Position numbers and translations under genes: made by a program | Notes under the pieces: model-generated | Database searches by the model: none | The model's input: the letters and a program-made list of their open reading frames with translations, nothing else | What the model was told of the DNA's origin: nothing | In this document: in pieces, positions 1 to 8,167 of the stretch | Numbering within the stretch: position 1 is the stretch's first letter | Layout: the number at the start of each line of letters is the position of its first letter | NCBI RefSeq assembly: GCF_029854155.1 | Contig: NZ_CP122958.1 | Location: 1,040,001-1,104,000 of the forward strand | From: Methanonatronarchaeum sp. AMET-Sl | Lineage (GTDB): Archaea > Halobacteriota > Methanonatronarchaeia > Methanonatronarchaeales > Methanonatronarchaeaceae | DNA: 64,000 bases | Direction of reading: 5' to 3'

Positions 1-186
1 TTGTAGGGCAATTAAAGCAAAGTCAGATGTGAGAGGTATCTGTTCTCCGAAAAAACCCTCAGGTATTAATGTAACAGTGTAGACACCGCCGGCAACAATA
101 ACTATGAAGGCAGCAACTAAAACTAAGAATACTTTAGAGCGAATAGCGTCTATAAAATCTTTTTGAGCTATTAAAGGCCATTTCAT
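1..186 (-). CDS. ABC-2 type transporter permease (N-terminal part, cut by window edge)
   Basis: Reading leftward from an ATG at 186, the frame stays open to the edge of the window (62 codons). The product starts with a short polar stretch (MKWPLIAQKDFIDAIRSK), followed by a hydrophobic helix rich in V, L, A and F. That is the usual start of an ABC-2 permease. Its ATG lies one base after the TGA of the ATPase gene, so the two form an operon and very likely one exporter. The substrate cannot be told. The C-terminus lies outside the window. Confidence 0.75.
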   Translation of the reverse strand, partial: MKWPLIAQKDFIDAIRSKVFLVLVAAFIVIVAGGVYTVTLIPEGFFGEQIPLTSDFALIALQ

Positions 187-187
187 T

Positions 188-1099
188 TCAATCCCCACCA
201 GAGATATAGCTTGCGAACAGGTCTTCCAAAGTAACTTCCTTGGTCTCGAAATCGATTACGTCGGCTCCAGCCTCCTTAACGGCTTCAAGCACCTTATTTT
301 TCGATACCTCATACCTCAAGGTTAGATGGACATTCTTTCCTTCAACACCAATGTTCTCCACACCATCCACTCTAGATAAAGCTTTCTCTAGGTTAGGTGG
401 AATTTCCTTTAACATTAATTTAAGTCCTGATTTACTACCGACTTCACGACGCAACCCCTCTATGGTGTCGATAGCGATTAAACTACCAGACTTTAGTATT
501 GCTACTCTATCACAGACACGTTGAACTTGATCGAGTATGTGGCTTGAGAAAAAAACTGTGGCACCTCTATCCCTTTCTTCAAAAACAATGTTTCTGACCT
601 CAAGAGCACCATTTGGATCTAAACCACTTGTAGGTTCATCAAGAATAATTAGTTCAGGACTACCTGTCAAAGCCATACCAAGACATAAACGTTTCTTCAT
701 ACCTTTCGAGTACCCACCAGCTTTACGTTCAGCGGCATCTAAAATCCCAACACGCTTCATAACACGTTCAGGGTCATCATCCACATCCTTAGAGTTAATA
801 GCAAACTCTATATGCTTCCGGCCAGACAACCGACTATAAACACCACAACGCTCAGGCAAAAAACCTGTCCTTTTTTTAACCTCAACACTATCCAACTGAC
901 AGTCATAACCAAGAATCTCTGCCTTCCCTTTGGAGGGACGGACTAAATCAAACAAAATATTAATGGCCGTACTCTTACCAGAGCCATTAGGCCCTAAAAA
1001 ACCAAAAATCTCACCCTCCCCAACATCGATATTTAAATCATCAAGCGCAACAACATCACCATAACACTTAGAAAGCCCTTCAGTAGATATAACAGACAT
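188..1099 (-). CDS. ABC transporter ATP-binding protein (ABC-2/CcmA type)
   Basis: Cytoplasmic ATPase of an ABC exporter, about 303 aa. It has a Walker A motif (GPNGSGKST), an ABC signature (YSKGMKKRLCLGMAL), Walker B with the catalytic Glu (LIILDEPTSGLDP) and the H-loop (FFSSHILDQV). A C-terminal extension of about 80 residues is typical of ABC-2 drug or lipid exporters. The open frame runs further upstream to 1297, but the ATG at 1099 (MSVISTEGLSK) is where family homology begins, and the upstream part is hydrophobic low-complexity sequence. The gene is followed immediately by its permease. The substrate is unknown. Confidence 0.88.
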   Translation of the reverse strand: MSVISTEGLSKCYGDVVALDDLNIDVGEGEIFGFLGPNGSGKSTAINILFDLVRPSKGKAEILGYDCQLDSVEVKKRTGFLPERCGVYSRLSGRKHIEFAINSKDVDDDPERVMKRVGILDAAERKAGGYSKGMKKRLCLGMALTGSPELIILDEPTSGLDPNGALEVRNIVFEERDRGATVFFSSHILDQVQRVCDRVAILKSGSLIAIDTIEGLRREVGSKSGLKLMLKEIPPNLEKALSRVDGVENIGVEGKNVHLTLRYEVSKNKVLEAVKEAGADVIDFETKEVTLEDLFASYISGGD

Positions 1100-1256
1100 A
1101 ACTAGAACTAAATAAGAAACAAAACTACATAAAACTACCCAAAACAACCAAATGATTAGTTCTAGAATTTTTCTATAGTAAGTTTTTTGTGTTTTCAAGT
1201 AATTAGATTGTTTTAGTTCTTTAAAAAACGTTGTTAAATGTATATCTAAGGTTTTT

Positions 1257-1790
1257 ATGATGATTGAATTGATAATCACCGCTTTATGGCTTGTCATACC
1301 TGCTTATGTCCCTAACTCTACAGCCGTTTTATTCCAAGGGAAAACACCAATCGACTTCAACAAGGACTTCATAGATGGAAACCGATTACTCGGAGACGGT
1401 AAAACAATTCGTGGTTTTATTGGAGGCGGATTATGCGGAACTATAACAGGAGGTATCCAGATATATTTAGCCCCAACACTAGGCCTTCCAGACTTTAACA
1501 CAAACATCTTCTTAGTTGCCTCCCTAGCTTTCGGAGCGTTGTTAGGAGATATGTTTTTCAGTTTCCTAAAAAGACGTTTAAATAAAAAACGTGGATCACC
1601 ATTCCCTGGAGTCGATCAACTCGATTTCTTAATTGGAGCTTTATTAGTGACATGGTTATTATATCCATCATGGTTCACCACAAACTTCACACCTCAAGTA
1701 TTATTGGTAGTTTTTGTATTAACTCCCGTAATACATATATCGGTCAACCTAATCGCCTATAAACTAGGGTATAAAAACGAACCATGGTAA
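1257..1790 (+). CDS. carS: CDP-archaeol synthase
   Basis: Integral membrane enzyme that transfers CMP from CTP to unsaturated archaetidic acid (2,3-di-O-geranylgeranylglyceryl phosphate), giving CDP-archaeol for polar lipid headgroup attachment. It has 177 aa, the normal length, with about five membrane segments. Family motifs seen are the N-terminal PAYVPNSTAVLF, DGKTIRG, and the Lys/Arg/Pro-rich loop KRRGSPFPGVDQLDF-like (here KKRGSPFPGVDQLDF). It starts at one of two adjacent ATGs and is divergent from the ABC exporter. Ends in TAA. Confidence 0.9.
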   Translation: MMIELIITALWLVIPAYVPNSTAVLFQGKTPIDFNKDFIDGNRLLGDGKTIRGFIGGGLCGTITGGIQIYLAPTLGLPDFNTNIFLVASLAFGALLGDMFFSFLKRRLNKKRGSPFPGVDQLDFLIGALLVTWLLYPSWFTTNFTPQVLLVVFVLTPVIHISVNLIAYKLGYKNEPW

Positions 1791-1881
1791 CAAAACCAAC
1801 AAAGAAAAACCATTTAACTCCCCCCTTTATCTATTTTTTCTCCTAAAAATTGATTAAGTGTTACAAACTTAATTATTTGTT

Positions 1882-2403
1882 ATGAGCAATGTATTGGACT
1901 GTATAGTTGACCGGCGAAGTATCAGAGAATACAAAGATGACGAAATTGACAACAACCGTCTTTACAGTATCCTTGAGGCAGGTCGTTGGGCCCCAAGCGG
2001 ATTAAACAACCAGCCATGGCATTTCATATTGATCGATGACCAAAACCAGATATCAAGACTTTCCAAACTCACAAAATACAGAGAAACAATGGAGATGTCA
2101 AAAGCATTAATAGCAATCTTCTTAGATAAAAATGAATCGTACAACAGAACAAAAGACATACAAGCAATCGGAGCAGCATGCCAAAACATGCTATTAGCCA
2201 TCCACTCACTTGATTTAGGCGCAGTATGGAATGGCGAAATACTAAATCAAAAACAAGAAGCAGAAAAAGTCCTAAACACTCCTGATAACCTTGAATTAAT
2301 GGCTGTCATATGCATCGGCAAACCAATCGAAAAAGAAAGAAAATCAGATAGAAAACCACTAAGCGAAATCGTACACAAAAACAAGTATGGCCAGGAAATC
2401 TAG
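1882..2403 (+). CDS. Nitroreductase family FMN oxidoreductase
   Basis: Small (173 aa) FMN-dependent nitroreductase-fold protein. It has the N-terminal RRSIREY motif that binds the FMN phosphate, then ARWAPSG-like GRWAPSGLNNQPWHF, and the C-terminal GxP region (ICIGKPIEKER). The substrate is unknown; archaeal members act in quinone, nitro-compound or cofactor reduction. The gene ends in TAG at 2401-2403, one of the few native TAG ends in this pyrrolysine-decoding window. Family length suggests that termination here is normal. Read-through would add 16 residues before a second TAG, then reach TAA. Confidence 0.85.
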   Translation: MSNVLDCIVDRRSIREYKDDEIDNNRLYSILEAGRWAPSGLNNQPWHFILIDDQNQISRLSKLTKYRETMEMSKALIAIFLDKNESYNRTKDIQAIGAACQNMLLAIHSLDLGAVWNGEILNQKQEAEKVLNTPDNLELMAVICIGKPIEKERKSDRKPLSEIVHKNKYGQEI

Positions 2404-2567
2404 CCAACCAAACACAACAAAAAACCAAACCAAGATATAGAAAAAGGGATATAGGGTTATCTAAACTCAGATATTTAAACCCCCTTTTCTCTGTAGAGAT
2501 ATCAGGATTTCACTGGTACATTAAATTATGGAGAATATTTCCCTTCATTCAATGAGAGGGAGTATTT

Positions 2568-2885
2568 TCAACCTATGATTTGGCTCATTGCTATTAAACC
2601 GATTACTAAACCAACTACTCCACCAATTATTGGGTTAAATGTTAGTAATGTAGCGAAGTAGGCGCCTAAGGCTACAACTATCAACAGGAACCCACCGAAC
2701 ACCAATACCCTAATTAAGAAAAACAAGGTTGATAGTATGCTGATTAGAATAGCCATGCCAACTAAACCTATTATTATTCCGGCTACACCACCATATAACG
2801 GGTTTAATCCAAAGAAACCACCTGCAATTGCTCCCGCTAAAGCTAGAACCGGTAAAACCAAGGCATAAGCAATAATCTTTAACAT
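2568..2885 (-). CDS. Small glycine-rich membrane protein, unknown function
   Basis: I do not recognise a family. From the ATG at 2885 (MLKIIAYALVLP) it is about 105 aa with roughly four hydrophobic segments. It contains two copies of a similar Gly-rich hairpin (NPLYGGVAGIIIGLVGM and NPIIGGVVGLVIGLIAM), which suggests internal duplication. The open frame can be extended to 2969, but that start would add a polar leader unlike the rest. It stands alone between a nitroreductase and the radical SAM gene. Ends in TGA. Confidence 0.55.
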   Translation of the reverse strand: MLKIIAYALVLPVLALAGAIAGGFFGLNPLYGGVAGIIIGLVGMAILISILSTLFFLIRVLVFGGFLLIVVALGAYFATLLTFNPIIGGVVGLVIGLIAMSQIIG

Positions 2886-3065
2886 AATAATCCATATGTA
2901 GTTACATATGTAAATAGGCTTTGTTAAACCACCAAAAACATAAACTATCGTTTTTTCTGGCCATGACATATGTAACTAAGATACCTCATTTTTTTCTAGG
3001 ATAATCCTGGAAATCGAATATTAAAAATAAAGGTAGGGAGGAAAGGAGTGGAGAGGTGGTTTTTG

Positions 3066-4289
3066 TTATGCATGTGGTTTTGTTGTCACTTCATGGGTCT
3101 TTTTTAGGTTTTCTAGTTTTATTACGTGTTTTTCGTTACCTGTTTTGATTGTTTGGAATGCGTGCTCGATGATTGATTTGTAGAACTCACAGTAGGGGCT
3201 TTTTAGATTTAGTTTTCCTTCGGAAGCGTAGACTTCGGCTGGACATGGCGCTCCACATAGATGTCTATATTCACATTCATCACATTCATCGATGTCCTCT
3301 ACCTTACGGTTTGTGACTTTGTTGAATGCTTCGTGGTTCAATGCGTCCTCTAGATTTTTATTAAATTCTTCTAGACCTATGAACTCAGTGCAGGGATATA
3401 CACCGCTTGGAGTTATGGAGATAAATCTACGGCCTCCACCACAAGGAGAGACATCGCATTGTAGTACACGGCTGGCAGGAGCCAGTATACCTAAAACTAT
3501 GTTTGCATAATCACCTATAACCGTCCTGTTTCCATTTTTCGTATGCTCCATAGCTCTTTCAACTGCATTCAGAAAGTTCTCGGTCAGGTTGGTGGGACGT
3601 AGGTCCCGTCCACCAGGACTTGTTCCTCTAACTGGATTCATCAATAAAGTTTCAACATAACTTGAGAGGTGGTCAACCATATCGGTTAATAGATGTTCGT
3701 TATGTTTGTTGATGGTTGTTATAACGCTAAGGCCTGGATATCCCTTTAACTCTTCAAGCAACTTCATTGTGTTATCGTAATGTCCCTCGCTTCTCAAGAA
3801 ATCGTTAACTCTTGGGTCTGGAGCGTCTAAAGAAAGTCCTATATTAGAGCCAACATCCTTCAGGAAATCGATATCCTGTTTCTCCAGCAACAGGCCGTTT
3901 GTCTGTAAACCATAATTGAATTCAGGATAGTCTTCCATAACACTGAATATTAAGTCTTTTTTAATCAAGGGTTCAACGCCGTGGAACAAAACCCTCTTAA
4001 CGTCTGTATCAAGTAGCCTATCCATTATATTGTTGACCTCTTCTCGAGTCATTGTTTTACCAGACTCTCGTTTTTCTTTAGGAACATAACAATATGGACA
4101 GTCGGCGTTACAAGCCTCTGTTACATTAAAATAAACAAACTCAATGTTTTTTTCAAACCTATAGTTCTCTATCTCTTGTTTTAACTCACCCTCTATATCG
4201 CTGTAATCAGGTGTCTCTCTAAACCAATAAAAACCCGTTTCTGGGTCATAAAAAGTATCTTCCTCAGTCCACACAAAAAACTCCTCCAT
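3066..4289 (-). CDS. Radical SAM/SPASM peptide-modifying enzyme
   Basis: A 407-aa protein with the radical SAM cluster motif CNADCPYC (Cys60, 64, 67) and a C-terminal SPASM domain with paired Cys motifs (CDVSPCGGG, then YPC, CDECEYRHLCGAPCP, and a last SPYC). SPASM enzymes hold two auxiliary Fe-S clusters and commonly modify ribosomal peptides. The gene starts 12 bases downstream of a 27-codon reading frame that looks like its substrate, so I infer a RiPP maturase. The arrangement resembles the CbpA/CbpB pairs defined from genome surveys; I cannot confirm membership. There is no transporter or protease beside it. Confidence 0.82.
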   Translation of the reverse strand: MEEFFVWTEEDTFYDPETGFYWFRETPDYSDIEGELKQEIENYRFEKNIEFVYFNVTEACNADCPYCYVPKEKRESGKTMTREEVNNIMDRLLDTDVKRVLFHGVEPLIKKDLIFSVMEDYPEFNYGLQTNGLLLEKQDIDFLKDVGSNIGLSLDAPDPRVNDFLRSEGHYDNTMKLLEELKGYPGLSVITTINKHNEHLLTDMVDHLSSYVETLLMNPVRGTSPGGRDLRPTNLTENFLNAVERAMEHTKNGNRTVIGDYANIVLGILAPASRVLQCDVSPCGGGRRFISITPSGVYPCTEFIGLEEFNKNLEDALNHEAFNKVTNRKVEDIDECDECEYRHLCGAPCPAEVYASEGKLNLKSPYCEFYKSIIEHAFQTIKTGNEKHVIKLENLKKTHEVTTKPHA

Positions 4290-4301
4290 AAAAAAAAGGG
4301 T

Positions 4302-4385
4302 TTAGAAGGGGGCGTCTTCCCCCTTCGTAACAAAGTGTGTTAAACCACCGTTCTCAGACCTGCATCTATATCTCATATAACTCAT
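4302..4385 (-). CDS. Putative RiPP precursor peptide (27 aa)
   Basis: Reading leftward from an ATG at 4385 to TAA at 4304-4302 gives 27 residues, starting MSYMRYRCRSENGG and ending LTHFVTKGEDAPF. It has one Cys, a Gly-Gly and a Thr-His-Phe segment, composition typical of a peptide with a modifiable core. A TATA-like box sits about 40 bases upstream. The gene is directly upstream of, and co-oriented with, the SPASM radical SAM gene. It is too short for ordinary gene finding. The coding claim rests on position, start/stop and the sensible peptide; no homology search was possible. Confidence 0.6.
   Translation of the reverse strand: MSYMRYRCRSENGGLTHFVTKGEDAPF
4305..4326 (-). terminator. Perfect 8-bp hairpin followed by oligo-T (attenuator between precursor and enzyme)
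   Basis: On the minus strand GAAGGGGG and CCCCCTTC form an 8-bp GC-rich stem with a 6-base loop. The stem is encoded by the last codons of the precursor gene. After the precursor's TAA comes a run of eight T just before the ATG of the radical SAM gene. Archaeal RNA polymerase terminates on oligo-U, so partial termination here would give excess precursor over enzyme. Confidence 0.6.
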
Positions 4386-4421
4386 TTGGTATTCACCAAA
4401 CAAACATACTGCACACAACCA

Positions 4422-4431
4422 CTTATAAAAG
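4422..4431 (-). promoter_or_regulatory. TATA box for the precursor / radical SAM unit
   Basis: The minus strand reads CTTTTATAAG here. Archaeal transcription should start about 25 bases downstream, near 4398, giving a leader of roughly a dozen bases before the ATG at 4385. Confidence 0.5.
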
Positions 4432-4460
4432 AGAATACGTAAATCAATCGTAACACAGGT

Positions 4461-5705
4461 TTAAAATATAATTATTAGTCCTAGACCACCCAGACCTATC
4501 ATAATCAACAATAAGTTCCATAGGAAAACAGAAACTGTTATTTCACGTGCATTAACAACAGCAAACAACGTCTTAACCAAGATACTTGCGATCGTTCCCA
4601 CAATAACTCCTAACGCAGCTATCTCACCACCGATCTGGCCGGTTCCAAACAAAGCAACAGCTGTCGTAGTTGCAGAACCACTGCTAACAAGACCAGCAAT
4701 GAACATTGTCGCAATAAAACCAGCTTCACCCAACGCCACATTAGCCCAAGCCGACAACAACAAGACCAACAAGAAAAATCCACCAAACAACAAAGCGTTC
4801 TTAATACTAAATGGAGACTTCAACTCAGTTGGAGCCTCAACACCTCCAAATGGATTCATAAAGTAAGCAATCAAAACACCAACCAAACCAATTAAACCCA
4901 AAGGCACAAACACATCAACAAAAATCACTGGTACAAATAATACAGCCAAAACCAAGTTCCGGAAAGCCATAGCGCTGTTAGCCAACAAAATAGTACTAAC
5001 TGCAGTCCTATCACTTCCCTTAAAATCACCAACCCTATTCGTGATCGATACAACAACAGCCGTAGAGTTAACCAAACCTCCGAAAAAACCAGTAGCCCAA
5101 AAACCCCTTTCCTCATACTCACGAACCAAAATATAATTCAAAAAACCAATACCACTAATCGCAATAACCAACAACTAAACCAACCTAGCATCAATAGCAT
5201 TCCAAGGACCAAACGGTTCACTAGGAAGCAATGGATAGATCACAAAAGCAATTACAGCAAACTCCGCAGCACTCTGCAACTCCCTCTTACTCAAATTCAA
5301 AGCAAACATATGCAACTCACGCTTCAAAACCAACAACAACGCCGCTAAAAACGCAATAGTAACACCCTCAAGATAAAAACCCAAACCAACCAAAACACCA
5401 ACACCATAAGCAACAACCATAGAAACACTCGTCGTTAAAAACAAGCCAGTGAACTCTTCACCACTAACACCCCTATACCCAACCAAAACAGCCATAGCAA
5501 TAATCAACAACACACCCATAGCAATAACTAACTCAGAATCCAAAATCCCAAAAATACTACCAACCAAAGCAATCAAAGCAAACGTACGAATACCAGCAGG
5601 CTTCTCCGACCACTCACGCTCCAACCCAAGAAACAACCCCAACAACGTAGCAGAAACCAACTTAACAATCGTAGGAGGCACCGCCTCAATAAACTGCTCA
5701 AACAT
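4461..5705 (-). CDS. MgtC/SapB-DUF4010 membrane protein with in-frame TAG (putative pyrrolysine)
   Basis: Two adjacent reading frames are in the same register and separated only by a TAG at 5177-5175. Together they give 414 aa, the expected size of an MgtC-DUF4010 fusion protein. The first part has the MgtC motifs (GLFLGLEREW, AGIRTFALIALVGS, GYRG). The second begins LLVIAISGIGFLNYILV and contains the Gly-rich GFFGGLVNSTAVVVS motif of DUF4010. From memory of homologues, the stop falls where DUF4010 proteins continue ...(R/E)xW-LLV, so TGG to TAG is the simplest origin. As this genome encodes tRNA-Pyl and PylRS, read-through with Pyl at about residue 177 is plausible. A nonsense-mutant pseudogene is the alternative. 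Start chosen: ATG 5705 (MFEQFIEAV). Confidence 0.75.
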
Positions 5706-5926
5706 ACAAAAAAACATATAACACCAATACACTATCTATCTTACCTAAAAAAACCAAAACCCAATCACACTTTACAGCAATAAACAGACAAAAAATAACT
5801 AAACCCAAACCAAAAAACCCCCAAATCTAGAACCTTCCCACACCAAACCAAACCAAACCAAACAAAACTACATTATTAACCTAAAATTGATTATGGTTAA
5901 GTTTGCCAAATTGATATTAAGGATTG

Positions 5927-5934
5927 TTTATATA
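5927..5934 (+). promoter_or_regulatory. TATA box, leaderless start of the Lpd-like gene
   Basis: TTTATATA lies centred about 27 bases before the ATG at 5958. That is archaeal promoter spacing, so the transcript should begin at or beside the start codon, with no Shine-Dalgarno site needed. Confidence 0.5.
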
Positions 5935-5957
5935 GATTTGGGTTAAGGTAGTTTTAG

Positions 5958-7331
5958 ATGAAGGAGTATGATGTTGTGGTTATAGGTGGGGGTTCAGGTA
6001 GCCATATCGTTGATGTAGCGTTGCATCATGATTTATCTGTCTGTTTAGTGGAGATGGATCAGTTGGGCGGGACATGTCTAAACTATGGTTGTATACCAAC
6101 CAAGATGTTAACATACCCCGCTGACCTAGTCTCGATAAAAAATAAAGCTATTTCTCTCGGAATAGATATGGAAGTAAACTCAATCGACTTCAATTATATA
6201 ATGAATCGGATGAGGAAAAAAGTAAACGAGAGCGTTAAAAGAGATATGGAAAACGCTAGAAATATAGAGGGCGTTGATTTCTATAATTCGATTGCTAAAT
6301 TCATTGATCAAAGAACATTAATGGTAGATGGTGATGAGATAACTGGTGAAAAGATCTTTTTAGCAACTGGTGCTAGACCATTAAAACCACCGATTAAAGG
6401 AATAGATGAAGTAGAGGTTCATACGAACGAGACATTACTTCAAATCACTGAAAAACCGGAATCAATAATAATGATAGGTGGTGGCTATATCTCAATTGAG
6501 TTTGCACATTTCTTCAACTCAATGGGAACAGATGTAACGATAATTCAAAGAAACAAAGACCTAATACCCGATATGGAAAATGAAATTAAAGATATTTTGG
6601 AAAAAGAATATGAAACAAAAATGAACATCCATACAAACACAGAGGCAATAGAGATAGAAAATAAAGGTGATAAAAAAACTGTTTATGCAACCAAAAACGG
6701 AGAACAAAAAGAGTTCACGGCAAACGAGATATTGGTTGCAACCGGCCGTAAATCAAACGCCGACCTCCTAGACCTACATAACACATCGATAGAGACAGAT
6801 GAAAAAGGATACATCAAAGTGAATAAAAAAATGGAGACAACACAACCAAATGTTTGGGCGTTAGGCGATGCAACAGGCCAACATATGTTTAAACATACAG
6901 CAAATCGAGAAGCAAGGATCGCAGCAGAAAACGCCTTCCATCAAGCCGATTTAGAGATGGATTATAAAGCCGCTCCACAAGCAATATTCTCAAACCCACA
7001 AATCGCTTCAGTAGGTCTTACAGAAAAACAAGCACAACAAAAACACGATATATTGGTTGGAGAAGCCAGATACAACGAAGTAGCTAAGGGGGAGGCAATG
7101 AAAGAAAAAACCGGTTACGTAAAAACAATCGTAAAACAAGAAACAGAAGAAATACTTGGGCACCACATAATAGGTCCCTACGCACCAATACTAATACAAG
7201 AAATAATAACGATAATGGATGCAAATGGAACAATACAAAACGTATTCGCACCAATGCATATACATCCAGCACTACCCGAAATAAACCAAAAACCATTCAC
7301 AAACCTAAAACCACCACAAAAAGAAAAATAA
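5958..7331 (+). CDS. Dihydrolipoamide dehydrogenase / mercuric reductase-like flavoprotein disulfide reductase
   Basis: Class I pyridine nucleotide-disulfide oxidoreductase, 457 aa. Seen in order: FAD-binding VVIGGGSGS (residues 7-15), the redox pair GGTCLNYGC (Cys40 and Cys45), an NAD(P)H-binding MIGGGYIS near residue 170, FAD motif WALGDATG near 305, and the C-terminal dimerisation domain ending MHIHPALPE, the counterpart of the catalytic HxxxxxE. It is more like mercuric reductase or orphan Lpd than a pyruvate-dehydrogenase subunit, and no 2-oxoacid dehydrogenase genes are nearby. The gene 23 bases downstream is an Fe-S protein, suggesting a joint redox role. Substrate unknown. Confidence 0.82.
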   Translation: MKEYDVVVIGGGSGSHIVDVALHHDLSVCLVEMDQLGGTCLNYGCIPTKMLTYPADLVSIKNKAISLGIDMEVNSIDFNYIMNRMRKKVNESVKRDMENARNIEGVDFYNSIAKFIDQRTLMVDGDEITGEKIFLATGARPLKPPIKGIDEVEVHTNETLLQITEKPESIIMIGGGYISIEFAHFFNSMGTDVTIIQRNKDLIPDMENEIKDILEKEYETKMNIHTNTEAIEIENKGDKKTVYATKNGEQKEFTANEILVATGRKSNADLLDLHNTSIETDEKGYIKVNKKMETTQPNVWALGDATGQHMFKHTANREARIAAENAFHQADLEMDYKAAPQAIFSNPQIASVGLTEKQAQQKHDILVGEARYNEVAKGEAMKEKTGYVKTIVKQETEEILGHHIIGPYAPILIQEIITIMDANGTIQNVFAPMHIHPALPEINQKPFTNLKPPQKEK

Positions 7332-7354
7332 ACCTTTTAATGAGTTGACCAAAA

Positions 7355-8158
7355 TTGGTAGAAAGAGAGATAATTGACATAGACCATGATTTATGTGATG
7401 GCTGTGGAGACTGCATACCTGCATGTCCAGAAGGCGCAATACAAATAATAGACGGTAAAGCCAGGCTTATCAACGAATCTTTTTGCGATGGATTAGGCGC
7501 CTGTCTCCAAGAATGCCCCAAAAACGCAATCAAAATACAAAAAAAAGAAGTAGAGCCATACAACGAAGAAAAAGTGATTGAAAAAATGGTTGAACAAGGC
7601 CCTGAAGTTCTAAAAGCCCACCTACAACACCTATCAAACCACGGTCAAACCAAATTACTTGAAACAGCGATAGACCACCTAAAGACCTTAGGAGTCCAAC
7701 CACCTAAAATCAAGATAAATGAAGACCTAAAGCCAGAGATAGGGTGTCCCGGAACCAAAATACAAACAAATAAACAAAAAATATCCAGGAAGGAAGTTGG
7801 ATCAGGCCAATGGCCACTGCAGTTATCACTGGTTCCCGTTAAAGCACCATACCTAGATACAGATCATTTAGTTTTTGTTGCGGACTGTGTTCCACCAACC
7901 TATCCAAACCTACATAAAGAGATAATTAAGGGCCAGCCAATCGTTTTAGGTTGTCCAAAACTGGATGACCAACAAAAATACATCAATAAACTAACACAGA
8001 TATTGGAAAACAACCCGATACAAAAAATAACCTCACTCCATATGGAAGTCCCATGTTGCCATGGAGTTAACCAAATAATAGAGAAAGCAATTAAAAAAAC
8101 AGATAGAGAGATAGAAACAAACGAGATCGTGATTTCCATAGAAGGAGATAGAAAATAA
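7355..8158 (+). CDS. Ferredoxin-like Fe-S protein
   Basis: A 267-aa cytoplasmic protein. The N-terminal CDGCGDCIPAC (Cys14, 17, 20, 24) is a standard [4Fe-4S] motif. The second, CDGLGACLQECP, has Leu where the second Cys of a classic motif would be, a variant found in a widespread family of iron-sulfur proteins. The C-terminal half has further Cys (FVADC, LGCPK, VPCCHG) that could hold another site. I chose the TTG at 7355 because no ATG or GTG fits the frame. It lies just after the Lpd-like gene and is probably co-transcribed. Exact role unknown. Confidence 0.75.
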   Translation: MVEREIIDIDHDLCDGCGDCIPACPEGAIQIIDGKARLINESFCDGLGACLQECPKNAIKIQKKEVEPYNEEKVIEKMVEQGPEVLKAHLQHLSNHGQTKLLETAIDHLKTLGVQPPKIKINEDLKPEIGCPGTKIQTNKQKISRKEVGSGQWPLQLSLVPVKAPYLDTDHLVFVADCVPPTYPNLHKEIIKGQPIVLGCPKLDDQQKYINKLTQILENNPIQKITSLHMEVPCCHGVNQIIEKAIKKTDREIETNEIVISIEGDRK

Positions 8159-8167
8159 ATAGGTTTT

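Noticed and set aside
4461..5174. A separate gene for the DUF4010 half starting at TTG 5174
   Set aside because: The TTG directly follows the TAG in the same frame, with no promoter or ribosome-binding site. The homologous protein is one chain, so one gene with an internal UAG (or a nonsense mutant) is simpler.
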